Origin: Bostrychus sinensis
Taxonomy: Eukaryota; Chordata; Actinopteri; Gobiiformes; Eleotridae
Assembly (NCBI GenBank): GCA_020698575.1
Contig: CM036254.1
Span: 24,156,026 to 24,220,025 of the forward strand
Length of the DNA stretch: 64,000 nt
Direction of reading: 5' to 3'
In this document: piece after piece, positions 47,140 through 58,064 of the stretch
Layout: every line of letters starts with the position of its first letter
Position numbering within the stretch: the first letter of the stretch is position 1
The notes under the pieces: model-generated
Told to the model about the DNA's origin: nothing
Databases searched by the model: none
The model's input: only the letters and a program-made list of their open reading frames with translations
Translations under genes and position numbers: made by a program

Positions 47140-47335
47140 GTTCACACAGCCCCAGCTCACTCCACCTTTGTCTGTGTTCAATGCTCCGGGGTCAGAGGTC
47201 ACACAGCCCATCATTTCTCCACCTATCAACTCCTCTGACAGCGCTGCATTGATTGTCAAACTCATTGAAGCCTTTCACAAGAACAAAAGCCATTAGACAA
47301 AATTAACAGTGGATTTTTCAGCCTCAGTGGGACAT
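47140..47335. promoter_or_regulatory. candidate conserved enhancer-like element
   Basis: Complex non-repetitive sequence with a DR1 nuclear-receptor-like site GGGTCAGAGGTCA (47189-47201), 'cattgattgtcaaactc' and 'acaagaacaaaagcc' (SOX/TCF-like cores), followed by 'acaaaattaac'. The texture is typical of vertebrate developmental enhancers, but conservation cannot be tested here. Confidence 0.3.
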
Positions 47336-47339
47336 CAGG

Positions 47340-48225
47340 ATGAAGATGGAAATATGAAAATGGTTTATGAATAAATGACAGATAGTTATGTTAGAGGTTT
47401 ATTTACATAACAAAACCCTCGTCCCCACTGTTTAGCCTCTACCCTTGCCTCTAGATGAGTATGAGACATCATGAGTGCAGTGTAGACAGTGGCTACACTT
47501 GATGTCACAGCTGACAAACTACAGAAGTATACAGATTGTGTATGAGCAGGAGTATTACGCATACTTCTACTCCCTTAAGTCATGTGCTTTTGTGGGTACA
47601 TTACATACATTACATTTACATTTCTAAACCACACTTTTTGAGGGAAGAATTATTACTCAAGCAAGTTTTCATAATCTCTAAGCATTTTTAGCAAAAAATA
47701 CCAATTGGAGAAGATATTGTTGTAGTTTTCACATTCTAGAATGTAATGATGTCGATGTTACGCAGAACAAATAAAAACAGAAATGTGGCAGGCCATAAAA
47801 GTTTGACATTGTATGATCAGATTTAATTAATCAATCACGACAAATCAAATTTTATATGTTAACTTTAGCAACTGGTACTGACACTCAGATATGGGCCATA
47901 TCAGTTCAGAATAATTTTTAATTAATTCCTGCTGCCCAAAAACATCTAGATTCATATTTTTATTTTGATCCCTCATAAAAATTTATGTAATAGAACGTTA
48001 ATCTTGGTACCAACTTAAACACGTCATTCCTGGATGGCCCTATAAGCTATTTTCACAAGAAACCTCCAAAAGGATAATTCATAAATGTTGAACCTGATCG
48101 TTTATATTATTGACAAAGTCCATTATCCCACTATATTTATCCTACCACACCAAAAAATCTGTCTATTAACAACTGGCATTGTGCCTGCCTCCATCTCAGT
48201 TAAACACTACTATAGACTATTGTGA
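47340..48225. other. intergenic sequence, nothing recognised
   Basis: AT-rich, no element boundaries or exons seen. Confidence 0.35.
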
Positions 48226-48229
48226 TGTC

Positions 48230-48497
48230 ATCTGAAACCCAGCAATAAGTACTAGCAGTGGTGATAGTAGTAGTAGTAGAACAAGTAGTAGTTGTAGTGG
48301 TAGAAGCAGTAGTAGTAATAGACTGTGCTATTAAAATAAACAAATAAAAAGGCTTCAGAAAATTCAATAAATACAATACACTGAATACTTTAACTGTACT
48401 CAATCAGCAATAATTATGTGAAGCACATTTGTATCTACTTGAATATTATCTTTGATGTACACAGTAAAAGACTGGGTACTTTCTCCATCTCCCAGAG
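48230..48497. mobile_element. AGT-tract element, copy 3
   Basis: AGT-type trinucleotides at 48246-48320, then 'gaatactttaactgtactc', and an end whose complement reads GGGAGATGGAGAAAGTACC, like the CAGAGGTGGAAAGTA terminus. The left boundary is uncertain. Confidence 0.55.
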
Positions 48498-48499
48498 TG

Positions 48500-49860
48500 A
48501 GAAGTACTGTGTTAAATAAAGGAGGAGGAGGAGGTGGAGGGGTGTGTGTTGTGGGCGGAGCCTATAGTCTGAACATGGGGATTCTCAGGCGTCAGTTTAC
48601 AGGTGTGTCTGCTCGACTTTCACTCTTACTGTCATTATGAGCCTTTCCCACAACAGCAGCAGAAGCAGTCAGAGTTTAACTACAGTAAACAGACAGATCC
48701 ACTGCTGCCAGAGATTTGTGGCTATTATAGTCTCACAAACCTGCTCCCATTACGTCACAGTGATAAAATGACAGATTATGTGTTTTATACGACACAGAGA
48801 GATGTATTGGTTGCTGTTTTACATTTGAGAACCAATGAGGAAATGTTTATCATATGTTGATACAAATAAAGCTGTCATAATACTTACTAACAACCTTACC
48901 TTAACTAGTTAGTATATGTTGGATGTATTTGACTACTAACATATGTCATTGAACTAGAGAGGTAGGTATTTCCTTTTGTTTTTGCCTGCATATTTACAAG
49001 GGATTGTTTTGGGTTTTACAATTTTGATCTCTGGTTCACTAAAACTGTGCTAGTGCAACTTCATAGATAGTTGAGAACCAGTATTATTTTGTGTTGCAGG
49101 GGGGCAGGGGTCTGAGTCCCTAATGGGGTGCTCAAGAAATCTGGTGTCGCCATGTGTCTGGTTGATTCAGGAAGGATATCCGGAGTAAAAACCTGCCAAA
49201 ATGATGTATTCATGCAAATAATGTGGCAAACCCTGGAAGAATTCAGTTGAAGTTGCAAAAGTTAAACTGCAATTTCAATGTCTGCACAATTATATAAAAA
49301 GTTTTACATGATGAGTATAATGCATTACACTGGCAACAAACAGCAACAGACAGACTTGTCTGGCATACAAATCCTTTTAGCAATGACTGATGAGTTACAG
49401 TCTTCTAATAACTGTCACTTACACATTAAGGTTGTAGGAATTACCGGCTCTGACAGATGGAGATGGAGACAGATACTTGTGATATTCCTCATTACTCACA
49501 AGTTGATCTTATCATTGGGGAGCCCCTTTTGAACAAGCTACATGTCTGAACAGGCTTTCCATTTTAATTAGAGGTGTAGATCAAAGATTAGCGCAGACAA
49601 TGCTCACACAATACAGTGTTTCTACTCACTTTGATCGGAACGATTTTGAATAAAGAAGTAATTGCAGGTTTGTCACTTCATTATTAACGATTTTTAACAG
49701 CTTGTGCTTACAGCGAGTGGAGTCAGTTTAATTCAAAAGCATAAACTTTTTACTGGTAAACCTTGCCTTACAGTATGTGCAGACATCTTTGTTTTTACGA
49801 AAAAAATACCAAAAGAAAAAAAGAAAAATCAAAACTAGAAGTACCAGGGGAGCATAGAAA
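48500..49860. other. intergenic sequence; short (GGA)n and repeat scraps
   Basis: A GGA/GGT run lies at 48521-48545. A fragment near 49140-49200 contains complement landmarks of the 'ccggatgcccttcctga' family ('tcaggaaggatatccggag'). No gene recognised. Confidence 0.4.
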
Positions 49861-49869
49861 TCTGCCAAG

Positions 49870-49945
49870 GCACTGCTCCTACCTTGCAATGAGAAACTTG
49901 AAGATCTTCTAGTTCAGGGGTAAATGCTCTTTCCATTGAACCACA
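49870..49945 (-). repeat. tRNA-like SINE head, minus strand
   Basis: Reverse complement reads 'gtggttcaatggaaagagca', then 'tttacccctgaactagaag', with A-box-like TGGTTCAATGG. No intact cloverleaf. A relative is at 43835-43935. Confidence 0.45.
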
Positions 49946-49949
49946 AAAC

Positions 49950-50830
49950 CCTAATATATCAATGTTAAAAAATCTACTGAAACTAAAAACGTGTTTTTGT
50001 AGAGGTCTGTATCTTAAAATGGTACTGGATCTAAACAGGGACCTGGATACAGAAACTACTGAACAGTAGTAATAACTCAGAGGTTGGTTTCTTTGATGCA
50101 CTACAAACTTCATTCACAGTCCCAATGAACTTCTTGCACTCTCCCTCTCTTTTGATGCATTCAGCCATTTGGCTTGGCCCCATTTTTCCAGCGATTTGAT
50201 TATGATTGATGGATTACACGCTAGCGGGGCACCCAAACTGCAAAGACGTGCGTCTCAACTTGATTAATTTATTTGTACTGAACTTTTTTTTTCATTGAGA
50301 ATAACTGCAGTGCTCCTCTTGCTATAAGGCTACTGTTTATATAAAAAATGACTATAAAGACTTTTCCTGGCCATGCTCCAAGACTGGTGTAGGACTAATC
50401 TTTATATAAATGAATCCATCAATAGCTCTTTTGTCTTCTGCGTATCCAGGTGGCTGTACCCAAGAACATGACTCCACATTGCAAGTTTTATAGGCCAGGT
50501 AGTAGTTTTTACACTGATTTGCACAGTATTTTTGCCATTGCTGTGGGCAAGGAGTGGGCGATGATGAGGATGAGATATGGTTTGGAGGAGAAGCCATTGC
50601 TCAACAGTGTGATTAGAGCTTGCGAGTGCAGAACGATAAGAGACAACAATGTAAATCTGACAGTCAAAAGTGCTGGAGGTGGGCAAGCTGCAACGTGAGC
50701 CTGAGAAGAGAAAAGAGTTCATAAAGTCACAGTCTGGTGGGTTGTGTAAAGGACTGTGTAGTGACGTGTATTTAATAAGGAACTTTGATGAGAAAAAGTA
50801 CCCTCTTTCTTACTTTTCTAACTTATTCTT
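49950..50830. other. intergenic sequence, nothing recognised
   Basis: Overlapping frames are open on both strands at 50400-50720 but without any protein signature or splice pair. Confidence 0.35.
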
Positions 50831-50843
50831 ATATACAGTATAG

Positions 50844-51464
50844 TAGCCTGGCCAGCCAGACTCACTCATCTCCTATTTTTTACAATGAAGTTTTGTTTCT
50901 ATGAGCAGAACAATCACAGGCAACAATCAGAGAAACGAAGCGCGGGATGTAAGCAGCATGCCACTGACCTATATCCAAAACAAGCAGGGCACTTATGAAA
51001 AATTGTTGCCAGTTTTGCCATAAAACACCAGGATATGCAACTCTGTACTTGTTTCTGAACGGGGACAGCAACAAAAGAGAGCTGTACTAAGAAAAAGTTA
51101 GTTTGTTTGAATGTGGTCGTTATGTCAGACATAAACAGGACTTTACTGTTGTTAAAATGGAAACAAGACAAAGAAAAAAATCCCACAGAGGATTGAACAA
51201 CAATGTGGACTTCAGCAGAATCAACAGACTCTAAACATAGTTAATCAGGTTAGAGAAGTTATTAAATTCACTCTGTATAAGCCCGGTGTGCCATCTTGGT
51301 TCATTTTGATAAGAATATTGCGTTCCACATATGTAAGACACGCTGCAGGTAAATGGCTGTGATAGGCCGGTTCCAAATCAGCTGATTGGAAATGGCTCTC
51401 TATGGCAGAGGATCCAGACTCCTGCTTTTGAAAAGAAAGTCGGAGGAGCTGGCTGGCCAGGCTA
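50844..51464. mobile_element. 621-bp MITE with 9-bp target duplication
   Basis: Left end TAGCCTGGCCAGCCAG and right end CTGGCTGGCCAGGCTA are perfect 16-bp inverted repeats. Both sides carry ACAGTATAG (50835-50843 and 51465-51473). A 9-bp duplication suggests a Mutator-like or related superfamily rather than hAT (8) or mariner (TA). No transposase inside. A truncated relative in the opposite orientation is at 36797-37095. Confidence 0.88.
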
Positions 51465-51473
51465 ACAGTATAG

Positions 51474-52390
51474 TATGGTTGACTTAGTTGGGTCCAATGG
51501 CAATATTTAATCTCAATTTAATGTGTATTTCTACTAAGAGTTTAACAGCTTTCCCACAATCACTATTTCAGGAGAATCAACTTCTTACATCCAGCAGGAG
51601 TGCATAATGATGGGTAATATATGCATTTATCATGATAGTACTTGATGTATTTGGACATATTTCTAACACAAGCAGAGGCAAGTACAAAGCTTCTGCACTG
51701 CACATAAGTCTAGAAAGTCTGAACAAATTTTGAGTGGCGCAGAAATTTTCACCAGAACATACACGGTACCTCTTCCGTTCATCTGTCTGTCTCCGTATGA
51801 GTATATCTATCTGTCTAGATGCATTGCAGGAGCAGTTGCAGGGTCAAAGGTCATGGGCCCCAGTGCGGAGGTGACCCCTCTGGAGACTGCTCAGCTCAAT
51901 TTAAAACTTGGGATTGGCGTTCACGGTCAAAATAGTTAACCCCAGCTCACCTCGTCGTCCCTTAAGAAAACATATGCTTTGCCTCAATGACCCAGTGCTG
52001 TTTTAACAGAGTCTGTCACACTCAGAGGAGCACTGACACATGTCTAAAGACTGGCTGGGTAAACACTCACATAACATATTACACACAACACTGGACTTAT
52101 TTACAGAACTATTAAGGCGAAAAGTAAAAGGACCACATATAAAGTGATAGTGATAGTTTACTGCGCCCATAACCAGTTGTGTGTAGTAAGTACACCTTTA
52201 CTAAAGAAATTTACCAAAGTACATTTTTGAATACACTAGTTAAATTTACATATTGATTTGTTTTTTCCCTTCCTGACACTCTGGGCTTCTTCTGGGCTTG
52301 GGACCAGCACAAAGACTACAATGGTGTTTGAGTCCTTGTTCCTGGATTGTTACTTTTTAATTTCTCAAAATTTGTATTAAAGTATTTTGT
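51474..52390. other. intergenic sequence; GC-richer patch with a DR1 site
   Basis: Positions about 51820-51930 are complex and contain GGGTCAAAGGTCA at 51841-51853, a near-consensus DR1 nuclear-receptor site. A fragment near 52270-52325 matches the 'cttcctgac ... gggcttgggaccagcac' repeat family. Confidence 0.4.
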
Positions 52391-52394
52391 GAGC

Positions 52395-53061
52395 TTTGCG
52401 GCAAAGTGGGTAGCAACATTGCAACCAGAGGGTCTTGGGTTTGAGCCAGGTTTGGAGGTAGTAGTGGTTGAAATAGGAGTAGTAGTAGTAGTATCAGCAG
52501 TGGTGGTGTTGGTAGTAGTAACTGCAGTACAACCAACCAGAGGGTCTTGGGTTTGAGCCAGGGTTGGAGTTAGTAGTAGTAGAAATAGTAGTAGTAGTAT
52601 CATTAGTGGTGGTGTTGGTAGGTGTAGTAGTTGTGGTTGTAGTAGTGCTAGTGCTGGTATCAGTAGTGGTGTAGTAGTAGTAGTAATTGTGGTGGTAGTA
52701 GTAATTGTAGTAGAACCAACCAGAAGGTCCTGGGTTTGAGCCAGGTTTGGAGGTAGTAGTAGTAGTAGTAATAGCAGCAGCAATAGTAGTAGCAACAGTA
52801 GTGTTGGTAGTGGTAGCAGTAGTTGTGGTTGTAGTAGTGATGGTAGTTGTCATTTTTAGTAGTAGCAGTAGCAATAGTAGTAGTAGCAGAAGTAGTAGTA
52901 GTATTTTTTACTGGGCTTGCAAACTCTTTACATTTCTTTTTTACTTTCATTCCAGTAATATTTTTGATAGTACTTTCACCTCTGCTTGACTAGCACTATA
53001 TTGAAGTAACACTAAACAGTACTTTAACTTGAGTACACACTCTTAACTTCCCCAGCTTCTG
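52395..53061. mobile_element. AGT-tract element, copy 4, with triplicated tRNA-like unit
   Basis: Three copies of 'caaccagagggtcttggg', continuing 'tttgagccaggtttgg' and then 'aggtagtagtag', start near 52421, 52532 and 52714. AGT/TAG trinucleotide tracts separate and follow them. 'gggtttgagcc' is B-box-like. The right end, in complement, reads CAGAAGCTGGGGAAGTTAAG, followed by 'gtactcaagttaaagtactg', like the family terminus. The long open frames across the tract are low-complexity artefacts. Confidence 0.65.
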
Positions 53062-53064
53062 TAT

Positions 53065-55145
53065 TACGTAGTGAGTGTAGTGTAGTGGGGCCACAGAGAA
53101 ACCATAAACACAGTTAAATGTGGGAACGGGGGATGGGAGCCAGCATCAAGCCAAGGTCAGCTCCATAACTGCCTCTGTGTGTGATTTAGGTGCTGTGGTC
53201 CCGGGCTTGTCCAGGGGCGGCCCAGTGTGAGTGCAATGAAGGCGGGACGGGACACTGGAGGTGTTGAAAACCCTGGTGGTAATGACTTGCCGATGACATC
53301 AGGACATAGAGCAGAGGCTTTTCTTGGCCCCAGGTTCAAAGGTCAGACAGCCCATTCACTGACCTTGTGATTTATTTGCCAGGGCCCCACTTGAATGTAT
53401 AAACACAATGAATGCTATGTGTATGTGGGGAATGCATGGCTCTGTATAAAGGTGGGCACTCCTATACAAGCTTTTTCTAGTCCTCTTTAGTACGTACTCC
53501 ATCAAAGTGAGTGACACCAAACAGTTCGTAAAGATCTCTCAGACGACAAGCCCAGATCATCTCTTAAAGGTGTAAAGACCCACAATAGGAACCACCTGCT
53601 TTGGAAATGCAGTGAAAGTCTCTTTGAGGTCCCAGGACATATTTAAAGATAGCATCAGTGTTGCTCATAGCGGCGGCTGGAGAGAGAAGTGGATTATGGG
53701 ACAACTGAGCACACATCCGGGGATCTGTCACTCAGAGGATGGGTACAGTTTGAAAGGTTTTGTGCACCGTTTAAAATTTAACTTGCCCCCTACTGTCCCA
53801 GGATAGAGGGCTTTGTAGGATCTCGCTACAGTCAGCACTAATGGCTAATCTACATGTCCCAAGGAAGCAGGAAGTGTACAAATTTGGTACACTTTAACAC
53901 GAGGGATCTAATAGGACAAATAAATGCATAGAGCTTAACAAGATAAAATGTGAGATGGGTCCTTTTGGTAAACTGCAACTTTGAATTGAAGAAAAATGCA
54001 TTGTCTGTAAGTGTAATTATTTAGCTCATTTGCTAAATGGCAGCTACAAGCAAGATAATGCAGCCTGCTTGTAGAGAGATTTCTTTACTCCCTTTTACAA
54101 ACAACTATATAAAGAAGTGGATGCAAAAACACTTGGTGAGAAAGACCAGTCATCACAACATAATCATTATTCTCCCAATGGACCTCAGTTCTATTAAGGG
54201 TTGTTGGCTGTTGTGTTGTTTACTAGAAGCAAAAACACTAAAAAGCTACAGCCTTTTTGAATTTAAAGCAGTGTGATATTTTATCTCATATGAATGTAAA
54301 TTATTTCTCTGTTTTGGTTTTGTGGCTTTAGCCATGTGTATGCTAATCTCATCAGGTACATCCCAGTTAAAGAGCCTTTGATGAGGAAGCCCAGGTCCTC
54401 AAATGTTGTGTTATTTGGCATTTTCTACAAGCCCAGCACAACAGAGTCAAATGCAATGACCTAAAATTATAACCTTTAGTTCGTGTTAGACTTAAATGCT
54501 ACTATGCGGTATCAGGTGGATAATAAAATTGCTAATGTTTTAAACCCACTCAATGGCAGCACACACACACTTAGTGAGTATGTTGTCATATCATTATATT
54601 GTTGTAGATTTTGCATTTTTTTTTGATGGCTTATGGCCTATTCCTCATTGAAAATGCATAGCTTTCCATTTCACTTATTATAATAATTTATGTTAGCTCA
54701 GCAAATTATTGCCAATAGCTCCAATGAAACTCATAACATTGGCTCTTCTCAGTCTAAAAACAGTGCGGTGTGAGTCATTGAAAGTGACTCTTTGGTTTCT
54801 CTGTGACGTATCTTCAGTGAGGAGCAGCACGGGGCCACTAGACTTAACTCATTATGAACTGTGGGACTGAAAACAACAGGCCACAGTGTAAAAATATGAG
54901 TCATCCACATAACTGAGGTGACCTGCTACATGAACCATACAAACTCTGCATGTGTTATGTAACAATAAAAAACTTTTAAAAAATGAAAATAAGAAACAAC
55001 TGTCAAAACTACAGTGCCATTAAGTATTACTCATCTGCTTTATAGAGGTACAAAGTTGTTTATTCCACTCTTCTGGGGAAAAGAACTCCTGTATTGTTTT
55101 TATTAGGAGTACTAATGCCAGTCAAGTGGGACACAGACATTTAGA
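53065..55145. other. intergenic sequence; possible conserved patch at 54290-54480
   Basis: Positions 53090-53360 are GC-richer and 54290-54480 is complex ('agagcctttgatgaggaag' includes a TCF-like CTTTGAT core). No exons or element ends. Confidence 0.35.
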
Positions 55146-55149
55146 CACC

Positions 55150-55495
55150 CAATTATACTACTATGTGTAAATACTTTTGGGAATAGAGGATACTCAAGAA
55201 AATGCCTCTAAATCAGTGAAAGTAGTAGCAGTAGTAAAAGTAGTAATGATAGTAGAGCAGTACTACTCACATTAGTAGTGATAGTAGTAGTAGCAGTACC
55301 AGTAACAATTGTAGCTGTGAAGTAGTTGAGGCAGTACCAGCAGCAGATGTGTAGTAGTAGTAGCAGTAGTGAAAAAAAGAAGCTGTAATACATTTTTTAC
55401 ATTTTATATTCCATTTATATTCCAATTGATTAATGTTATTTTGAAGTAGCAATACTTTTACTTGAGTACAGATATGAGTTTTTCTTCCTCCTCTG
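55150..55495. mobile_element. AGT-tract element, copy 5
   Basis: AGT-type trinucleotides from 55220 to 55370, followed by 'acttttacttgagtacag' and an end whose complement reads CAGAGGAGGAAGAAAAAC. Right end at about 55495. Left boundary not secure. Confidence 0.6.
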
Positions 55496-55499
55496 ATGT

Positions 55500-56750
55500 T
55501 TTCAATCTCCTGTTTACTATTCCCCACTGCACCTTTCTGGAGTTAAAACCACTGCCACTCCCATTCTTCAAACTAGATTTAGCAACTTCTCCCCTCTCCT
55601 CTTGCTCCCCTTTGCTCCAGCTCCAGCTCATTGTACAGGCATCCCAGCTATTCAGCCGCTCTGGAGAGAGGTGAGGAAACATGTGAGGAATCTGGGTGAT
55701 GGGCCTTCACTCCCCCGGGATGCCTGCTGCCCCGTGTTACCTGCTGAGGGGGAGGAGGCAGCAGTGTGGAGATGAGGTTATTACGCCCTATCAGTGGCTC
55801 TGAAGAGGAGGGTCTGCTGACTTATGAGGTGATGCCTACAGAGCTCAAAGGGAAACGTCTGGAGATGTCTCGTGTCAAAAAATCAGTGGGAGGGTTTAGG
55901 GATTTTTTTGGAAAGGATCAATGGTGCAGAGAGCCCTGAATGCAAACATAGACAGCAGAAAGTGATGGACTAATAACTTGTGACATTGCTACATCAAGGT
56001 GTAATAAATCTTTGGGGACATGAGGTAAAAGCCAGAACGAAAGAAAAAATGCGTTCTAGTAGGAGTGTGATAACCACCTAGTGTAAAAAAACTTGATTAG
56101 CATTTAACTTTGGAGCCAGCCCTCACTTCTGCACAGCCCCTGGTCCCTTGGTCCATTAATATCTGTCTAACACATTGGTCTATATGGTAACACTGTCCCT
56201 CACATTTGAGTCTGGGGTCCTGTTACACAGCCACATATCTGCAGAGAGGAGCTATATGGTTTGAATTAGACCCTGAGGCGTCCCTGCACTTCTTACTTCT
56301 CCACTATACTCCTCACCCCAGCGCACGCAGCTCCACGCATTTGTTTCATATTCTCTACAGGATATGACTCACCCACGTTTGATGTTTTAATTATACACTG
56401 TCAGTGATACATCAGGAGGGCAAAAAAGTTGGGGTCTCTCTAGATTTTGTTGTAGTAAAGTTAGGAAAACATATCACCGCCGTTGGTGATGAAGAGCAGC
56501 ACCTTCCAGGAAACAGGGAGACTGATAGTCCAGTGGAGAACAAGCCGGTTTTGTGCTCCCTGAATATCTCTGTTAGGGCCTATTCACTCAGACAGGAGGA
56601 GGGATTTCTGTTTTTATGGAAAACTTCACTTGAGGAAGTGGCCTGGAGTGTGGAGCAGAGCAGAGAGGCACTGCATTAGTAAGCTACACCATTACTATCC
56701 GGCAATACATTCATAACTGTGAGGCTGTACTGTGCGATAACTGTAACATC
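55500..56750. other. intergenic sequence; complex patch at 55680-55880
   Basis: A GC-rich non-repetitive patch of unknown role. The 91-codon frame at 56404-56679 has no recognised domain. Confidence 0.35.
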
Positions 56751-56756
56751 TTTTCT

Positions 56757-56910
56757 TTCAGCTTTTTCCCTTCAGGGGTTGCCAGAGCAAATCATCTGCC
56801 TCCGAGTGTGCAGTGATTTGCATATTGATTTGGTATAGGTTTTACACTGGTTGCCCTTCCTGATGCAACCCTCTTCATTTATCTAGGCATGGGACTGGTA
56901 TGAAGATTTT
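56757..56910 (+). repeat. dispersed fish retroposon-like repeat, copy 4
   Basis: The fullest copy in the window: 'ttcagctttttcccttcag', 'gggttgccagagc', 'aatcatctgcctcc', 'cagtgatttgcatattg', 'cttcctgatgcaaccc' and 'catttatctaggcatgg' in order. Confidence 0.7.
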
Positions 56911-56914
56911 GCAG

Positions 56915-57885
56915 GCTGTTGACCATTTATGGCTGAATTAATTATTTGGCAATATACAGTAATGTGGGAGAAGAAAGAAAACTTTCTAGGGCATGGTGCT
57001 GGCATCACTGACACCTCACAGCAAGAATATCAAAGTTAATTGTTCATTCTAAAAAGCCCATAAATAAAAGAATATGAGAGTGAGTGGTCGTCCACTCACT
57101 ACATTTACATGAAGATTGAGAAAACCGAAATATTGCCTTTCTTCGATTATATCAGTTTTAAACTACTGTTATCCTGGGACTATGATTATTCACATTTCTC
57201 TTGATTGGAGTGGAGCGGTTTATTGTGGGACTACTGCTGCATGTATACAGCATACTCTGACTGCATGTAGATGGGGTCAAGAGTGGTCTGACCACTTTGG
57301 AAATCACAGTAAAAACAAAGAATGAGCATAGTCGGAGTCTGCTTTGCATGTAAACATAGTGTGTGTGAGTCAAATTTAGCCCTGCACTTACCTGGACGGT
57401 GAGAACTCTCACCTCATGCTCAAAGCAACAGAGAGCCAGCCCCCTGCTACCAGCAACTGCATCATGGAGATTGTATGTTGATGGATGAACTGGTATCAAC
57501 ATCTGCAAATATTATTGCAAAGCCTATCAAATGGTTTTGACAAGTGGCCTTTTTTAAAGTGTTAAAAAAAGAAATAACCAAATTTTATATGTTGAACAAA
57601 GGCATTAACAAGTCTATTTAGCCATTCACTGTTAGCTCTTGGTTGCTCGGCTTTAATATATAGGTTGAGATGGGTATTTAAGCTACAATTTGCTTTAATA
57701 AATGAAGCCCTACATTCTCACCTGGTCTATCACGACCAAAAGTGGGTCGCAGACATGTCCTTGGCAGGTTTTAGAGTGAAGAAAATCCTGATGTATTATA
57801 ATTTTTGAGTTTTGATATATTATGTAAGACTTTGATTAAGCTCCGAATGAGCTTAAGGTTTTGATACAGGCAATAAAACACACTT
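56915..57885. other. intergenic sequence; hAT interior scrap at 57735-57760
   Basis: 'acgaccaaaagtgggtcgc' resembles the subterminal part of the hAT family at 46719. Otherwise nothing recognised. Confidence 0.35.
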
Positions 57886-57892
57886 TCTTGTA

Positions 57893-58060
57893 GCTTTTGC
57901 CTCCTGTAGTCGCCACAAAAAATCATCTCCCTCCTTGCATTCAGTGATTTGCATATTGGTTTGGGATAGTCTTTACACCAGATGCCCTTCCTAACACAAT
58001 CCTCTCCAATTATCTAGGCTTGGGACTGACACAAGGAGTACACTGGTTTGTGACCTCTTG
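57893..58060 (+). repeat. dispersed fish retroposon-like repeat, copy 5
   Basis: 'gcctcctgtagtcgccac', 'aaatcatctccctcc', 'cagtgatttgcatattgg' and 'gatgcccttcctaacac', then 'aggcttgggactgacac'. Confidence 0.7.
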
Positions 58061-58064
58061 TAAC

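Noticed and set aside
52316..52874. Long Leu/Thr-rich minus-strand open frames
   Set aside because: Pure products of AGT/TAG trinucleotide tracts in low-complexity DNA.
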